From: a virus
Length of the DNA: 41,668 nucleotides
IMG/VR virus record: IMGVR_UViG_3300044675_006055
Location: 1-41,668 of that record
Direction: 5' to 3' (one strand)
In this document: in pieces, positions 1-8,748 of the stretch
Position numbering within the stretch: position 1 is the stretch's first letter
How the letters are laid out: every line of letters begins with the position of its first letter
Made by a program: the position numbers and the translations under genes
The notes under the pieces: generated by a model
What the model was told of the DNA's origin: nothing
Databases searched by the model: none
Seen by the model: the letters and a program-made list of their open reading frames with translations, nothing else

Positions 1-298
1 GATTTTTTATTTTAATGGATAATTTAAACAAGGGATTATTTTTTCTTTTTAGTTTTTGATACTCTACACTATTTTTTACTATTTTTTCTTTATTACTTGA
101 ATAATACTTTTCCCAGTAATTTGAATTATTGTCCTTCCATAACTTATTATATTCAGTCAACTTATCTTTATTTATTTTTTTATAAGTTTTTTGGTAATTT
201 TTTCTTTTTTCTTTATATTCAGGGTCATTTTTTTTACTAAGATAATGTTGTTTTCTTTTTTCTAAAATATCTTTTTTATTTCTTTCGTAGTAAGTCAT
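1..298 (-). CDS. HNH homing-type endonuclease, N-terminal part (runs off the left edge)
   Basis: An open frame reads leftward from ATG at 298-296 to the window edge without a stop (99 codons). The product is very basic and built of charged repeats such as 'YKEKRKNYQKTYKKINKDKL' and 'EYNKLWKDNN', ending in 'NPLFKLSIKIKN'. The same arrangement (repeats of K/E, N, Y and W followed by DPxxKL) precedes the HNH domain of the complete endonuclease gene at 26361-27293, so I read this as the start of a related gene. The catalytic HNH part would lie outside the window, so function rests on this resemblance only. An ATATTTAT motif at 327-334 lies 28 bases upstream in the right direction, back to back with the promoter of the next gene. 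Such genes usually act as selfish DNA endonucleases in phage genomes. Confidence 0.65.
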   Translation of the reverse strand, partial: MTYYERNKKDILEKRKQHYLSKKNDPEYKEKRKNYQKTYKKINKDKLTEYNKLWKDNNSNYWEKYYSSNKEKIVKNSVEYQKLKRKNNPLFKLSIKIKN

Positions 299-326
299 AA
301 AATAATCTTCTTTTTCATTCTTTTTA

Positions 327-334
327 ATAAATAT
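327..334 (-). promoter_or_regulatory. putative phage late promoter (ATATTTAT) for the leftward HNH gene
   Basis: ATATTTAT on the minus strand, 28 bases before the ATG at 298. With the plus-strand copy at 340-347 it forms a perfect 8-base inverted repeat around the 5-base spacer ctcga. Confidence 0.5.
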
Positions 335-339
335 CTCGA

Positions 340-347
340 ATATTTAT
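340..347 (+). promoter_or_regulatory. putative phage late promoter (ATATTTAT)
   Basis: ATATTTAT ends 7 bases before the ATG at 355. It belongs to the octamer class found before most virion genes here. A start site about 5-8 bases downstream would leave almost no 5' leader. Confidence 0.55.
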
Positions 348-354
348 AATGTAG

Positions 355-1176
355 ATGAAAAAGGCTACACAAATAAAAGAAATTAGTAAAGTTACTAAAA
401 GTGATAGGTATGTAGATTTAACAGGTTTTAAAATGCAAGATGATTTAAATCCTAAAATTTGGGATAAAAATCAAAAATTACGTCCTGAAATTAGAAAAAA
501 CTTACTTAAAATTGCTGACGATTATATTGAAAGTTTAGAAATTGAAAATCTTGACATTGATGACGTTACTTTTACAGGTAGTTTAGCGAATTATAATTGG
601 TCACAATACTCTGATGTTGATTTACACATTCTTATTGATTATAAGGAAATCCCTGTCGATGAGACCTTAGTTCAAGATTTTTTAAAATCTAAAAGTACGG
701 CATGGAATCAAAATCATGATATAAAAATTTATGGTTATGATGTTGAACTTTACGTTCAGGATATATCAGAAGAACATGTTTCAACTGGTGTTTATTCCAT
801 TTTAAAAAATGAATGGATAGTACAACCTGAAAAAAAAGTTATCACTGTTGATGATAAAAACGTAAGGCTAAAAGCTAATCGTATAATGGATTCAATTGAT
901 GATTTATACGATGAAATGAAAAAATCAAAAAATTACGACGATGTTGTAATTAAATCAGATAAAATAAAAGATAAAATTAAAAAAATGCGTCAAGCTGGTT
1001 TAGATGAGGCAGGTGAATTTTCAGTAGAAAACATGGTCTTTAAAGTATTAAGACGTAATGGTATGTTGGAAAGACTTTCTGATATCAAAACTGTGGCTTA
1101 CGATAAATCTGTTACGTTAGAAAATAACAGATATTTATATAAAAAAATATTAAAAAATGGCATGTCGTTGTTATAA
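355..1176 (+). CDS. Pol-beta-superfamily nucleotidyltransferase
   Basis: 273 residues. The core shows the family signature: G75-S76 ('FTGSLANYNW') followed by S86-D87-V-D89-L-H, and a later acidic strand 'YGYDVELYVQD' (about 127-136) that can supply the third metal ligand. These are the GS...DxD residues of nucleotidyltransferases that move an NMP to RNA, protein or a small molecule; the substrate cannot be read from sequence. From memory, similar proteins ('NPKIW...GSLANYN...SDVDLH') occur in marine T4-like phages near structural genes. The first residues 'MKKATQIKEI' contain I-K-E, a possible gp21-type cleavage site. Its last 20 bases overlap the next gene in another frame, so the two are probably translationally coupled. 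Family confidence is high, role unknown. Confidence 0.75.
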   Translation: MKKATQIKEISKVTKSDRYVDLTGFKMQDDLNPKIWDKNQKLRPEIRKNLLKIADDYIESLEIENLDIDDVTFTGSLANYNWSQYSDVDLHILIDYKEIPVDETLVQDFLKSKSTAWNQNHDIKIYGYDVELYVQDISEEHVSTGVYSILKNEWIVQPEKKVITVDDKNVRLKANRIMDSIDDLYDEMKKSKNYDDVVIKSDKIKDKIKKMRQAGLDEAGEFSVENMVFKVLRRNGMLERLSDIKTVAYDKSVTLENNRYLYKKILKNGMSLL

Positions 1177-1516
1177 AATAGTTCAAGGTGGCTCAGGAGC
1201 CTGTGACTTTGATTATATAGATTGTAATGGTGTTTCAGGTACAACTAGTTTTCTTGCTGAATCAACAAATTATATTTGTATTAGGTCGGTTACAAGTTCT
1301 ACTTGTGATTCTTATACAGATAACGCACCTTGTTATAATGGTGTTTGTTTAACTGGTACAACTGACCAATTATTATACGGTTTATTAAACACATTGGGAC
1401 CTTGTCCTGATATCTGTGACGGAACAACCCCTGTTGGTGGTCCTGCTGGCATTGGCCTTGTTGATATTAAAACAGGTCGAGCTTTAAAACCTAACGGTGA
1501 ATCTTACTTACCTTAA
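1157..1516 (+). CDS. single-module Cys-rich protein, short paralogue of the next gene
   Basis: 119 residues with 11 cysteines. It carries one copy of a module starting 'CRCYKI', continuing through 'DYIDCNG' and ending 'PCYNGVC', then a C-terminal cap 'DQLLYGLLNTLGPCPDIC' followed by 'GGPAGIGLVDIKTGRAL'. The 768-residue protein encoded next has the same module about ten times and a matching cap, so the pair are short and long versions of one architecture. No signal peptide or membrane segment is visible. The start overlaps the end of the nucleotidyltransferase gene, and 8 bases separate the stop from the next ATG. A virion surface or decoration role is inferred from repeat architecture and location only; I do not recognise a named family. 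Confidence 0.7.
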   Translation: MACRCYKIVQGGSGACDFDYIDCNGVSGTTSFLAESTNYICIRSVTSSTCDSYTDNAPCYNGVCLTGTTDQLLYGLLNTLGPCPDICDGTTPVGGPAGIGLVDIKTGRALKPNGESYLP

Positions 1517-1524
1517 TTTAAAAT

Positions 1525-3831
1525 ATGGCCTGTAATCTCTATTCAGTTATACTACCACCCTCCAGTACTAATCAATACAACATTTTAGATTGTTCTGGTA
1601 ATACACAATCAAAATTATATTTACCATTCGGTGGTGGTGAAATTAAATTTTGTGCTAACGAAATTGTAGAATTTACAGGAGCCACACCTTCTGTAACTTC
1701 AGGGGCTTGTCAAAGTAATTGTACATGTTTTACAACTAATTTATTAACAAATGAAAGTAATTTAACTAATTTAACTTATGTAGATTGTAACAACAATTAT
1801 TATGTTGATAAGGGACCTGCGTTTGCTCCTGATAAACAAATCTTAAATGCTCAACCAGGTGAATTTTTTGATTTTTGTGCTTTATATGTTTCTGTAAACA
1901 CCAGAGGTTGGTCTGTTACTAATAATGGTGATTGTGAAACTGGTTGTACTTTTTGTCGATGTATAATTGTTAGTAATACAACCAGCGAACTGACCGAAAA
2001 TTTTACTTATACTGATTGTAACGGTAGCCCAAATTTAGTCACACTTAATCCTAAAGAAACAATCACTTTTTGTGGGTTAGATACAGATATTACTGTTGCA
2101 CAGTCTACCAACAATTTAGCGGTTAACTACGGTAATCAATGTGTTGATGATCCAGGTGCTGATTATCCTTTTAAATGCCCTTGTAAGTGTACAACATTTT
2201 CTAATGACACACAAGCGTATAATGATGATGTTTATTTACTTTATACTGACTGTGATAACAACACCAACACAATACAACCAAATATAAGTACAAAATTTGA
2301 AACTATTACTTGTGTTCAAAATTTTGTGTCCATAATTCCTGGAATTCCGAATGATAGACCAGAACCAAATGCTTGGTCTGCAACATATCAATCAGATTGT
2401 ACAGATGGTTCGTGCCCTTGTTATTGTTATAGTATTTTCAACGATGGACCTGAATTTTCACTTGGTTATGTAGATTGTGGTGCGACTGGAACAACAATTC
2501 ATACTATTTACAATTCCTTTTTCGGTATAAATACTTCTTTTTGTAGTCCTTCAATTATTACTCAACAAGACATAACTGAATTATCAACCAACAGCAAATT
2601 ATACACAGGTAATACTTGTTCTAGTGGTAGTTGTGTTTGTAATTGTTATAGTTTGACAAATAATAATGGTTTTAGAACACAACCTAAATATATCGATTGT
2701 AACGGTAATTTACAAACTATATCATTAGAAGATGGGGAAACACAAAAAGTTTGTAGCATTGGTTTAAGTTATAGTGATACTGAAAATATAGATATAATAA
2801 ATGAAGGTCCTTGTATTGATGGTGAATGTCCATCCACACCAATAACTGGTGATTGTACTTGTTATTATGTTATATCAACAAATGGTCTTGAAACTATAGA
2901 TGTTTCAATAGTAGATTGTGACAATATTCCCAATGTTTTAACTTTAACAGAAGGTAAAGGTTTTTGTGCGAAAAGTTATATTTCAGCTAGTGAAGTGGGT
3001 AGTTTAATAGGTAGGAGTAATGGTTTATGTACAGGGGGTGAATGCCCTCAAAATGTTAATTGTTACAATATAGATGCTGGTGGAAGTTCAGATGTTCAAA
3101 CATATTATATTGATCCCGAAGGAATTGTTAGTTTAATATCAGAACCTGGTCCCGTTAGTTTTTGTGCAAAAGTTGTTTTAACTGAATATGATAGTACGGG
3201 AAATCCTGTCGGTAATGAACTGGGTACTGTTACAAATACAGGTGATTGTATTTTTAACGAAACTGAAGGTCTTTATAACTGTCCGGCACCTTGTTATTGT
3301 CTTTATTCATTCAATTCTACGTTTGTTGATTACATTAACTGTAATTACGAATCTGTAACTTTATCTTTAAGTCCAGGATTTAATAAAATTTGTGCACAAT
3401 CCGTGATTAGTTCTGATGGTACTTTTTTTGATAGTGGGTTACTTTGTGATAATAATAGATGTCCTAATTACTGTTGTAATTGTTATACTATTACTAATTT
3501 AGGGTCAAGACCATTTATCGGTTTTACTTATTTAACATGTGATTTAACTATGTCAGAACCGTATGATATTCCGGCAAGTGAATCTTTAACAGTTTGTGCA
3601 TTAAACGTACCTCCTGATGCTAATGGAGGGGCAGCCAGATATAGCGTGACTTTAAACGGACCTTGTTACAATGGACAATGTGTAGATACAATGTCAATTC
3701 AAGATCAATTATTATATGACATTTTAACAACATACGGACCTTGTCCTGATATATGTTGTGGTAAAAACGAAGGTTTTGGTGGTCCAGTTGGTATCGATAT
3801 CAACGACATCAAATCTGGTAAAGTTCTATAA
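1525..3831 (+). CDS. large Cys-rich tandem-module protein (about ten modules), probable virion surface protein
   Basis: 768 residues made of roughly ten modules of about 60-90 residues. Each opens with a C-x-C-Y/F-type pair (for example 'CTCFTT', 'CRCIIV', 'CKCTTF', 'CYCYSI', 'CNCYSL', 'CTCYYV', 'CYCLYS', 'CNCYTI'), has a central 'YxDCNG'-like turn, then 'xFCA', and ends with 'GxCxxGxCP'. The last module is followed by the cap 'DQLLYDILTTYGPCPDIC' plus 'GGPVGIDINDIKSGKVL', nearly the same as in the preceding 119-residue protein. The modules look like small beta-rich units cross-linked by disulfide or metal. Repetition, threonine/asparagine-rich strands and location beside head and tail genes suggest an exposed fibre or capsid decoration, but no homologue of known function comes to mind. 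Unequal recombination between modules could change its length. Confidence 0.7.
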   Translation: MACNLYSVILPPSSTNQYNILDCSGNTQSKLYLPFGGGEIKFCANEIVEFTGATPSVTSGACQSNCTCFTTNLLTNESNLTNLTYVDCNNNYYVDKGPAFAPDKQILNAQPGEFFDFCALYVSVNTRGWSVTNNGDCETGCTFCRCIIVSNTTSELTENFTYTDCNGSPNLVTLNPKETITFCGLDTDITVAQSTNNLAVNYGNQCVDDPGADYPFKCPCKCTTFSNDTQAYNDDVYLLYTDCDNNTNTIQPNISTKFETITCVQNFVSIIPGIPNDRPEPNAWSATYQSDCTDGSCPCYCYSIFNDGPEFSLGYVDCGATGTTIHTIYNSFFGINTSFCSPSIITQQDITELSTNSKLYTGNTCSSGSCVCNCYSLTNNNGFRTQPKYIDCNGNLQTISLEDGETQKVCSIGLSYSDTENIDIINEGPCIDGECPSTPITGDCTCYYVISTNGLETIDVSIVDCDNIPNVLTLTEGKGFCAKSYISASEVGSLIGRSNGLCTGGECPQNVNCYNIDAGGSSDVQTYYIDPEGIVSLISEPGPVSFCAKVVLTEYDSTGNPVGNELGTVTNTGDCIFNETEGLYNCPAPCYCLYSFNSTFVDYINCNYESVTLSLSPGFNKICAQSVISSDGTFFDSGLLCDNNRCPNYCCNCYTITNLGSRPFIGFTYLTCDLTMSEPYDIPASESLTVCALNVPPDANGGAARYSVTLNGPCYNGQCVDTMSIQDQLLYDILTTYGPCPDICCGKNEGFGGPVGIDINDIKSGKVL

Positions 3832-3876
3832 TCCTATTTATCTTAACTATAATGGTATAATTACCGCATTTAGTGC

Positions 3877-3884
3877 ATATTTAT
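3877..3884 (+). promoter_or_regulatory. putative phage late promoter (ATATTTAT)
   Basis: ATATTTAT lies 49 bases before the ATG at 3934, in the only sizeable gap of this cluster (3832-3933). The rest of the gap holds no gene that I can see. Confidence 0.5.
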
Positions 3885-3933
3885 TAAGAAATAATGGAAA
3901 TATGCCAGTAACTCATTTTAATTATATAAAAAT

Positions 3934-6468
3934 ATGAAAAATATAACAAATAAAGATTTACAAAGAATGATAAGTTTAATGGGTAATAAAAAACCTATTA
4001 CTGAAAATAAAATTCATTCATCTCTTGAATTAATCAAAAAATCTCCAAACGGCAAATATTATGGTGTTGTTAGAGAAACAAAAAAATACTATATAAAAGA
4101 ATCTAATGATGGTTCTAATTTTGATTTTATCGGCGGTGTTGCTAATAAAATTAAAAATCAGTTTGAATCTTACGAACAAGCTGTTAGAAAACTTAATTTA
4201 ATGTTAGAAGATACTGATGTATTAACTCCAGACATTATTCAAGAAAAAAAGTTTGTTATTAAAACAAAAAAGAAAAAATCTGTTGAGCCTAAAGCTGAAG
4301 AAACACCTGAAGGTGGGGGTGATTTTAGTTTTGGTGGTGAGGAAACTGAAAGTGAAGAAGAAGGTGGTGATTTTGGCAGTGAAGAAGGTGGTGAAGATTT
4401 TAATTTTGGTGGTGAAGAAGAAACAGAAGAAAGTGATGAGTTTGGTGGTGAAGAAGAAACAGAAGGTGGAGAAGATTTTGAATTTGGTGGTGAAGAAGAA
4501 GAAAGTACTGAGGATACTGAAGAAGAAACCGACGAAGATTTAGATTTAGAAGACGAGGGTGAAGATTCTATTAAATACATTCAAAAAATGACTGGTAAAT
4601 TAGGTCAAAAACTTAGAGATACTGAAGATTTATCATCGGATACAATGAAATGGGTTGCTAAAAGTGTTCTTTCAGCATTAGACCTTGACCAAATGGATTC
4701 TGAAGATAAAAAAGATATTATTCGTACTGTTAAAAAGAAAAAAGAAGAAAGTTCTGACGAAGAATTTGATTTCATGAACGACAAACAAGTTATGTCAACA
4801 CCAATCATGACTTATATGTCTAATGACGATATGGTCGATTGGAATAAATTGTCTGACCAAGAAAAGGCTCAAATTGTTAATAACGGTGATGATGATTTAA
4901 TGGATATGGAAGAAACAAACACTTGTTCACACTGTAATGGTTTAGGTCTTGATGATATGACAGGTGAAGAATGTGAGTGGTGTATGGGAACTGGTGTTGA
5001 AGACATGGAAGATTATATGATGGATTCAAAAGAAGAAGATGATATGTACGGACCTGGTGAAGATAAAATTGAAAGTGGTGAAGAAATATTATCTGATGAT
5101 AATTGTTCTTATGGTAGTGACCGTAATCAACCTTACTATGGTGAAACTGAAATGGAAGGTTATCCAGGTATGGAAGAAGACTGGATGTCTGATAAAAAAG
5201 ACTACATGTCAAGATTCGCTAAAAACGTTAAACGTTCAGTCCAAGGTAAAAAAATGGATGAAGAAGAACTTGATTCTCATTTAAGAAAAATTAAAAATAA
5301 ATTAGGTGGTTCAGATATTAGTATAGATGACAATAAAGTTGTAGGTAGATTTGGTTACGTTGACGTAAAGTCTAATGGTTATACAGTTCATTTAGAAGGT
5401 CAAAAATTTGGTAAAACTTTTCAATTCAATGAATTAGGTAAATTACACGATTATGTTAGAGAAATGGGTGAAGATTATATGGATGACCCATATATGATGC
5501 CTCAACCAGCTCCAGCAAGACCTCAGACAAGACCTGATACACCTACAAAACCTGCTAAACCAGGTACCGATAAACCAAGTCCTTCAAAACGTCCTTTTAC
5601 ACCTCCGCCTCATATTACACCTGGTGAAGAACCAAATCCTAAAGCAGGGTATGATGAATATGGTATGGAAAGTTACGGACCAACTGAAGGTATGGATTAT
5701 ATGGAAGATGATACTATAGAAATGTGTTCAGCCTGTGAAGGTAGAGGACATGAATATGGTCGTATAGGTTTTAATCGTCAAACAAACTTTTGTATTACTT
5801 GTGCAGGTACTGGTATGGTTCCTAGAATGGAAATTAATGGTGAGGTTGATGAGCCTTATACGGACGATGCTAACCCTATGTACGGTAATCAAACAAATAC
5901 TTTACCAAAAGGTATGGGTACTAGATACCAATACAAAGAAAAATTTACTTTTCCATTTGGTATGGGTGAAAATAGTAAACGTAACAAAAAAACTATTAAA
6001 GAAGACCATTTAAACAATAAAATGGCTTCTTATGAACAGGATATGGCTTACGAAGATGTTGAAGATATGGCTAGACAACACGGTATGGATGTTGAATTTT
6101 GTCACAAAGATATGGCTAAAGACCCTGAAGAACAAACCATTTATTTGGATTTAATGAAAAAGGGTAAGGTTGTGGCTAAGATTAGAATTAACACGGCAGG
6201 TGATATTGAAATGGGTGGTATGAAAGGTAAAGTTTTTAAAGGTGAACCAGTTGACTCTCATTCAGATTTTGACGAAGTTTTAGATGAAAAAGGAATAAAA
6301 ATGATGCCTCAACCAGCTCCAGCAAGACCACAAACAAGACCTGAAACACCTGTTAAACCGGCAAAACCGGGAACAGATAAACCATCTCCATCTAAGAGAC
6401 CGTTTACACCTCCGCCTCATATTACACCTGGTGAAGAACCAAATCCTAAGGCAAGATATAGAAGATAA
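3934..6468 (+). CDS. large acidic virion-associated protein with two CxxCxGxG zinc-finger pairs and duplicated proline-rich tail
   Basis: 844 residues. In order: an N-terminal region (1-115) with 'KYYGVVRETKKYYIKES' and a possible gp21-type site I22-T-E24; a strongly acidic Gly/Glu low-complexity stretch (about 120-210); a helical acidic region; a DnaJ-like pair 'CSHCNGLG'/'CEWCMGTG' (about 331-353); a second pair 'CSACEGRG'/'CITCAGTG' (about 597-630); and two copies of a 51-residue Pro-rich segment (521-571 and 790-840), the second almost at the C terminus. The CxxCxGxG pairs probably bind zinc and may serve folding or binding, as in DnaJ, but there is no J domain. Acidity and the 'YMMD' style resemble the scaffold gene at 22884, so a prohead-internal role is possible. 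Its stop overlaps the next start (TAATG). Confidence 0.65.
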   Translation: MKNITNKDLQRMISLMGNKKPITENKIHSSLELIKKSPNGKYYGVVRETKKYYIKESNDGSNFDFIGGVANKIKNQFESYEQAVRKLNLMLEDTDVLTPDIIQEKKFVIKTKKKKSVEPKAEETPEGGGDFSFGGEETESEEEGGDFGSEEGGEDFNFGGEEETEESDEFGGEEETEGGEDFEFGGEEEESTEDTEEETDEDLDLEDEGEDSIKYIQKMTGKLGQKLRDTEDLSSDTMKWVAKSVLSALDLDQMDSEDKKDIIRTVKKKKEESSDEEFDFMNDKQVMSTPIMTYMSNDDMVDWNKLSDQEKAQIVNNGDDDLMDMEETNTCSHCNGLGLDDMTGEECEWCMGTGVEDMEDYMMDSKEEDDMYGPGEDKIESGEEILSDDNCSYGSDRNQPYYGETEMEGYPGMEEDWMSDKKDYMSRFAKNVKRSVQGKKMDEEELDSHLRKIKNKLGGSDISIDDNKVVGRFGYVDVKSNGYTVHLEGQKFGKTFQFNELGKLHDYVREMGEDYMDDPYMMPQPAPARPQTRPDTPTKPAKPGTDKPSPSKRPFTPPPHITPGEEPNPKAGYDEYGMESYGPTEGMDYMEDDTIEMCSACEGRGHEYGRIGFNRQTNFCITCAGTGMVPRMEINGEVDEPYTDDANPMYGNQTNTLPKGMGTRYQYKEKFTFPFGMGENSKRNKKTIKEDHLNNKMASYEQDMAYEDVEDMARQHGMDVEFCHKDMAKDPEEQTIYLDLMKKGKVVAKIRINTAGDIEMGGMKGKVFKGEPVDSHSDFDEVLDEKGIKMMPQPAPARPQTRPETPVKPAKPGTDKPSPSKRPFTPPPHITPGEEPNPKARYRR
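5494..5646 (+). repeat. 153-base direct repeat, copy 1 (Pro-rich segment)
   Basis: Encodes residues 521-571 of the acidic protein. Compared with copy 2 at 6301-6453 there is no indel. The first 29 bases match, then 15 of 25 codons differ (13 synonymously), and from codon 35 the DNA is again identical for about 47 bases. Confidence 0.9.
6301..6453 (+). repeat. 153-base direct repeat, copy 2 (Pro-rich segment)
   Basis: Encodes residues 790-840 of the same protein, just before its last four residues. 49 of 51 residues equal copy 1. Confidence 0.9.
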
Positions 6469-6884
6469 TGAAAGAATTGTATTTAATATACATAAATAAA
6501 ATCGGAACGAACTTTAGAGGGGAGCACATTTTTGAGTTCCTCTTTTCAGATCGAACTAATTACGATTGGGATGAAACTTGGTATGAATCTTCTGTTGTTA
6601 CCGATAAAAATGATTTGACTCCAGACCCAAGTTTTATTAAACTTGTTGGTGGTTTAAAAACTCCTGAATTAGATTTAGAATTAATTCAAAATTCGGGTGT
6701 ATTTCAAATTTATAATGCAGTAGAAGGTATTATTGCATTAGGTTGGGAAAAACTACAAGACGACCAAGACTACCCTGAAGAAAGGTTGGTTTTTAGATTT
6801 GGTGAAACCAAAGAATCAGTAGAAGAAAAGTTATATTCTCTTGATTTGGTTTTAAATTATGATGAAAGTAAAGTTAAAAATTAA
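6468..6884 (+). CDS. hypothetical phage protein, translationally coupled
   Basis: 138 residues, acidic, starting 'MKELYLIYINKIGTNF' and rich in aromatic residues. No catalytic motif, signal peptide or membrane segment is visible, and I do not recognise a family. The pattern 'LYLIYINKIG...GEHIFEFLFS' followed by 'YDWDETWYES' suggests a small alpha/beta fold. It overlaps the previous stop and the next start by one base each (TAATG at both ends), so it is translated as the middle gene of a tight three-gene unit with the acidic zinc-finger protein and the 580-residue protein. A role with those two, probably in the virion, is inferred from coupling alone. Confidence 0.65.
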   Translation: MKELYLIYINKIGTNFRGEHIFEFLFSDRTNYDWDETWYESSVVTDKNDLTPDPSFIKLVGGLKTPELDLELIQNSGVFQIYNAVEGIIALGWEKLQDDQDYPEERLVFRFGETKESVEEKLYSLDLVLNYDESKVKN

Positions 6885-8626
6885 TGTCTAAAAAATACAT
6901 AAAAGAGGCTGACGAAAATTTTGATAGTAAAGTTGCTGCCGTAGATGAAAAACTTAAAAACTTAAACGAAAAATTGATAGAACTTAATAAAAGAATATCT
7001 AACAGTAAAACAGAAGCGACGGCAGCAAATTCTCAAGCTAATAAAGCGGTAGGTGTTAATCCTGAGGCTCAAACACAGGATAAAAAAATGAAAATGGCAC
7101 AAGCAGCAAAGTCAATAGCTGATTCAAGGTATTATCAAGAAGAACTTAAAAAAATTAAAAATGAGATTAGTTTGGTAAACCAAGAAAAATCTGATTTATT
7201 AAAAAATAAAAATACTCAAACAGAAAATATAATGGCAAAATTAACAAAAAAAGATATTCTTAAAATGGTTGAATCCAGTGAACCCGCTAGAATGACAAAA
7301 AGAGAATTAGTAGAATCTGTTACTAACAGATTGTTACTATCTGAAGATATGAATGACGATTTAAGACGTAAAATTGAACGTGGTGAACACGATTATTCGG
7401 AACATATAGATCCTGAAACTGTTAAAAGAATGTCTGACGAAATTGTTAGAGCTGCCAAAGAAAATATTGAATCAAGAGGTGGTAGAGCTAACCTTGAGGG
7501 GGCTCAAGAATTAATGTCCCGTGGTTTAATGGGTGCGTTACAAAAAGAAGCACGTCACAAAAGAGAATTAGAACAATTAGCTATTAAATTAGTTAGTGAA
7601 GAATACGGTGTACCCCAAGACGCGGTTGATTTTGAGGCAAAAATTACTGGTCACCCACAGTTAGGTGGAGAAGAAATCCGTAAAACAGGTTTAAAAATGA
7701 GAAAAGGTGATAAGAGACCACCACAAGGTAAAACCGCTGAAGAATTAAAACCTAATGTTACAAAACGTAGATTAATGAATGCGATGATGCATGGTGCAGC
7801 ACGTAAAGGGCAAAATCTTTTCCATATGGCATCAGATGATTTACGTAGAATAGACCCAAGTTTAGCTCAAGATTATAGTAAACTTATGGCTGGTAATGAT
7901 TTTATGTATTGGGCATTAAGTGATGATACAATTGCACAAGAAAGTGAAAGTGGTGTACATGCTGGACAAGTAAAAGTTAGTCTTGCCGGACCAAAACCAA
8001 AAATTATTGCTCAAGGTATGACATTCCCTTTCTTACTTCATGAATTAACAAAAGGTGTGTTAGAATTAATTTCTTTACATGGCCTTGATGTTGATAAAGA
8101 AACAAGAGATTATGTTTTAGACAAAACCGATAATCTTGAATCTGAACCAATGGATATTCGTTTAGGTGTTAAAATTTGGGAAAAACTTTTAGAAACTATG
8201 GATGTTGACGCTTTACCTTATAAGGCTCAAATTTTTACTAGAATGTCTGAATTATCTCCTTCTGAATTTAATAACATTGTTAACGGATTGTTAAATGATT
8301 CTGAACAAGCAAAAGAAAAAGTTAGAGAGATTGTTTATGATGTTATTAGAGAAAATAATGAAGATGATGTTGAACAGGCTATGAAACAATTCCGTGAACC
8401 AGAAGGCCCAAGTCCTGATGATGAAGGCCCAGTAGCACCTGAAGGTCCAGATGATGAAGATGATGAATTAGCAAAACTTTTAGGTAAAAAAGGTGGTGAA
8501 GAAGAAGTTGACGACCCAAGAACTTGGTCTAAACGTGAACTTGAAAATGCTAGAGATGAGGCTTTAGATAATGAAGATTATAAAATGGTGGCTTTTTATC
8601 AAACTATTTTAGATGAAAAGTATTAA
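6884..8626 (+). CDS. helical, probably virion-associated protein of unknown function
   Basis: 580 residues. The start 'MSKKYIKEADEN' includes I6-K-E8 before Ala, matching the T4 gp21 cleavage rule (I/L)xE. Residues 10-110 form a charged coiled coil. A second possible start, Met117 ('MAKLTKKDILKMVES'), would remove it and begins like another tagged protein. The middle (about 190-500) is helical with 'GLMGALQKEARHKRELEQLA' and 'HELTKGVLELISLHGLD'. The latter resembles HExxxxxE but lacks the HExxH of a metalloprotease. The tail (about 500-560) is acidic and Pro-rich. I recognise no family. It ends its transcription unit: a strong terminator follows at 8678-8708. Confidence 0.6.
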   Translation: MSKKYIKEADENFDSKVAAVDEKLKNLNEKLIELNKRISNSKTEATAANSQANKAVGVNPEAQTQDKKMKMAQAAKSIADSRYYQEELKKIKNEISLVNQEKSDLLKNKNTQTENIMAKLTKKDILKMVESSEPARMTKRELVESVTNRLLLSEDMNDDLRRKIERGEHDYSEHIDPETVKRMSDEIVRAAKENIESRGGRANLEGAQELMSRGLMGALQKEARHKRELEQLAIKLVSEEYGVPQDAVDFEAKITGHPQLGGEEIRKTGLKMRKGDKRPPQGKTAEELKPNVTKRRLMNAMMHGAARKGQNLFHMASDDLRRIDPSLAQDYSKLMAGNDFMYWALSDDTIAQESESGVHAGQVKVSLAGPKPKIIAQGMTFPFLLHELTKGVLELISLHGLDVDKETRDYVLDKTDNLESEPMDIRLGVKIWEKLLETMDVDALPYKAQIFTRMSELSPSEFNNIVNGLLNDSEQAKEKVREIVYDVIRENNEDDVEQAMKQFREPEGPSPDDEGPVAPEGPDDEDDELAKLLGKKGGEEEVDDPRTWSKRELENARDEALDNEDYKMVAFYQTILDEKY

Positions 8627-8677
8627 AAATCTTAGCGTTAGGACCGTTAAGTTATGAAGGTGAAAGCCCTCAAATTA

Positions 8678-8708
8678 AAACCCATCTTTCGCTCAGATGG
8701 GTTTTTTT
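8678..8708 (+). terminator. rho-independent terminator
   Basis: Ten-base stem AAACCCATCT/AGATGGGTTT with loop ttcgctc, followed by a run of T. Confidence 0.85.
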
Positions 8709-8735
8709 ATGCTTTAGTTTCTAATTTAAATTCAG

Positions 8736-8743
8736 ATATTTAT
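8736..8743 (+). promoter_or_regulatory. putative phage late promoter (ATATTTAT)
   Basis: ATATTTAT ends 5 bases before the ATG at 8749 and directly follows a terminator, so this gene very probably has its own start of transcription, with a very short leader or none. Confidence 0.6.
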
Positions 8744-8748
8744 TTGAT

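Noticed and set aside
4239-4580. Ser/Pro-rich 113-residue frame on the minus strand, and Lys-rich frames on the plus strand at 4253-4543 and 5039-5284
   Set aside because: They are out-of-frame shadows of the acidic Gly/Glu repeat region of the gene at 3934. Their odd composition follows from the repeated GAA/GGT codons.
6884-8626. Metalloprotease because of 'HELTKGVLE'
   Set aside because: The second histidine of HExxH is missing, and no third ligand is seen.
8627-8748. Possible tRNA or small RNA in the gap before 8749
   Set aside because: Only the terminator hairpin and the octamer can be supported; no cloverleaf with a T-loop or anticodon arm was found. No tRNA gene was recognised anywhere in the window.
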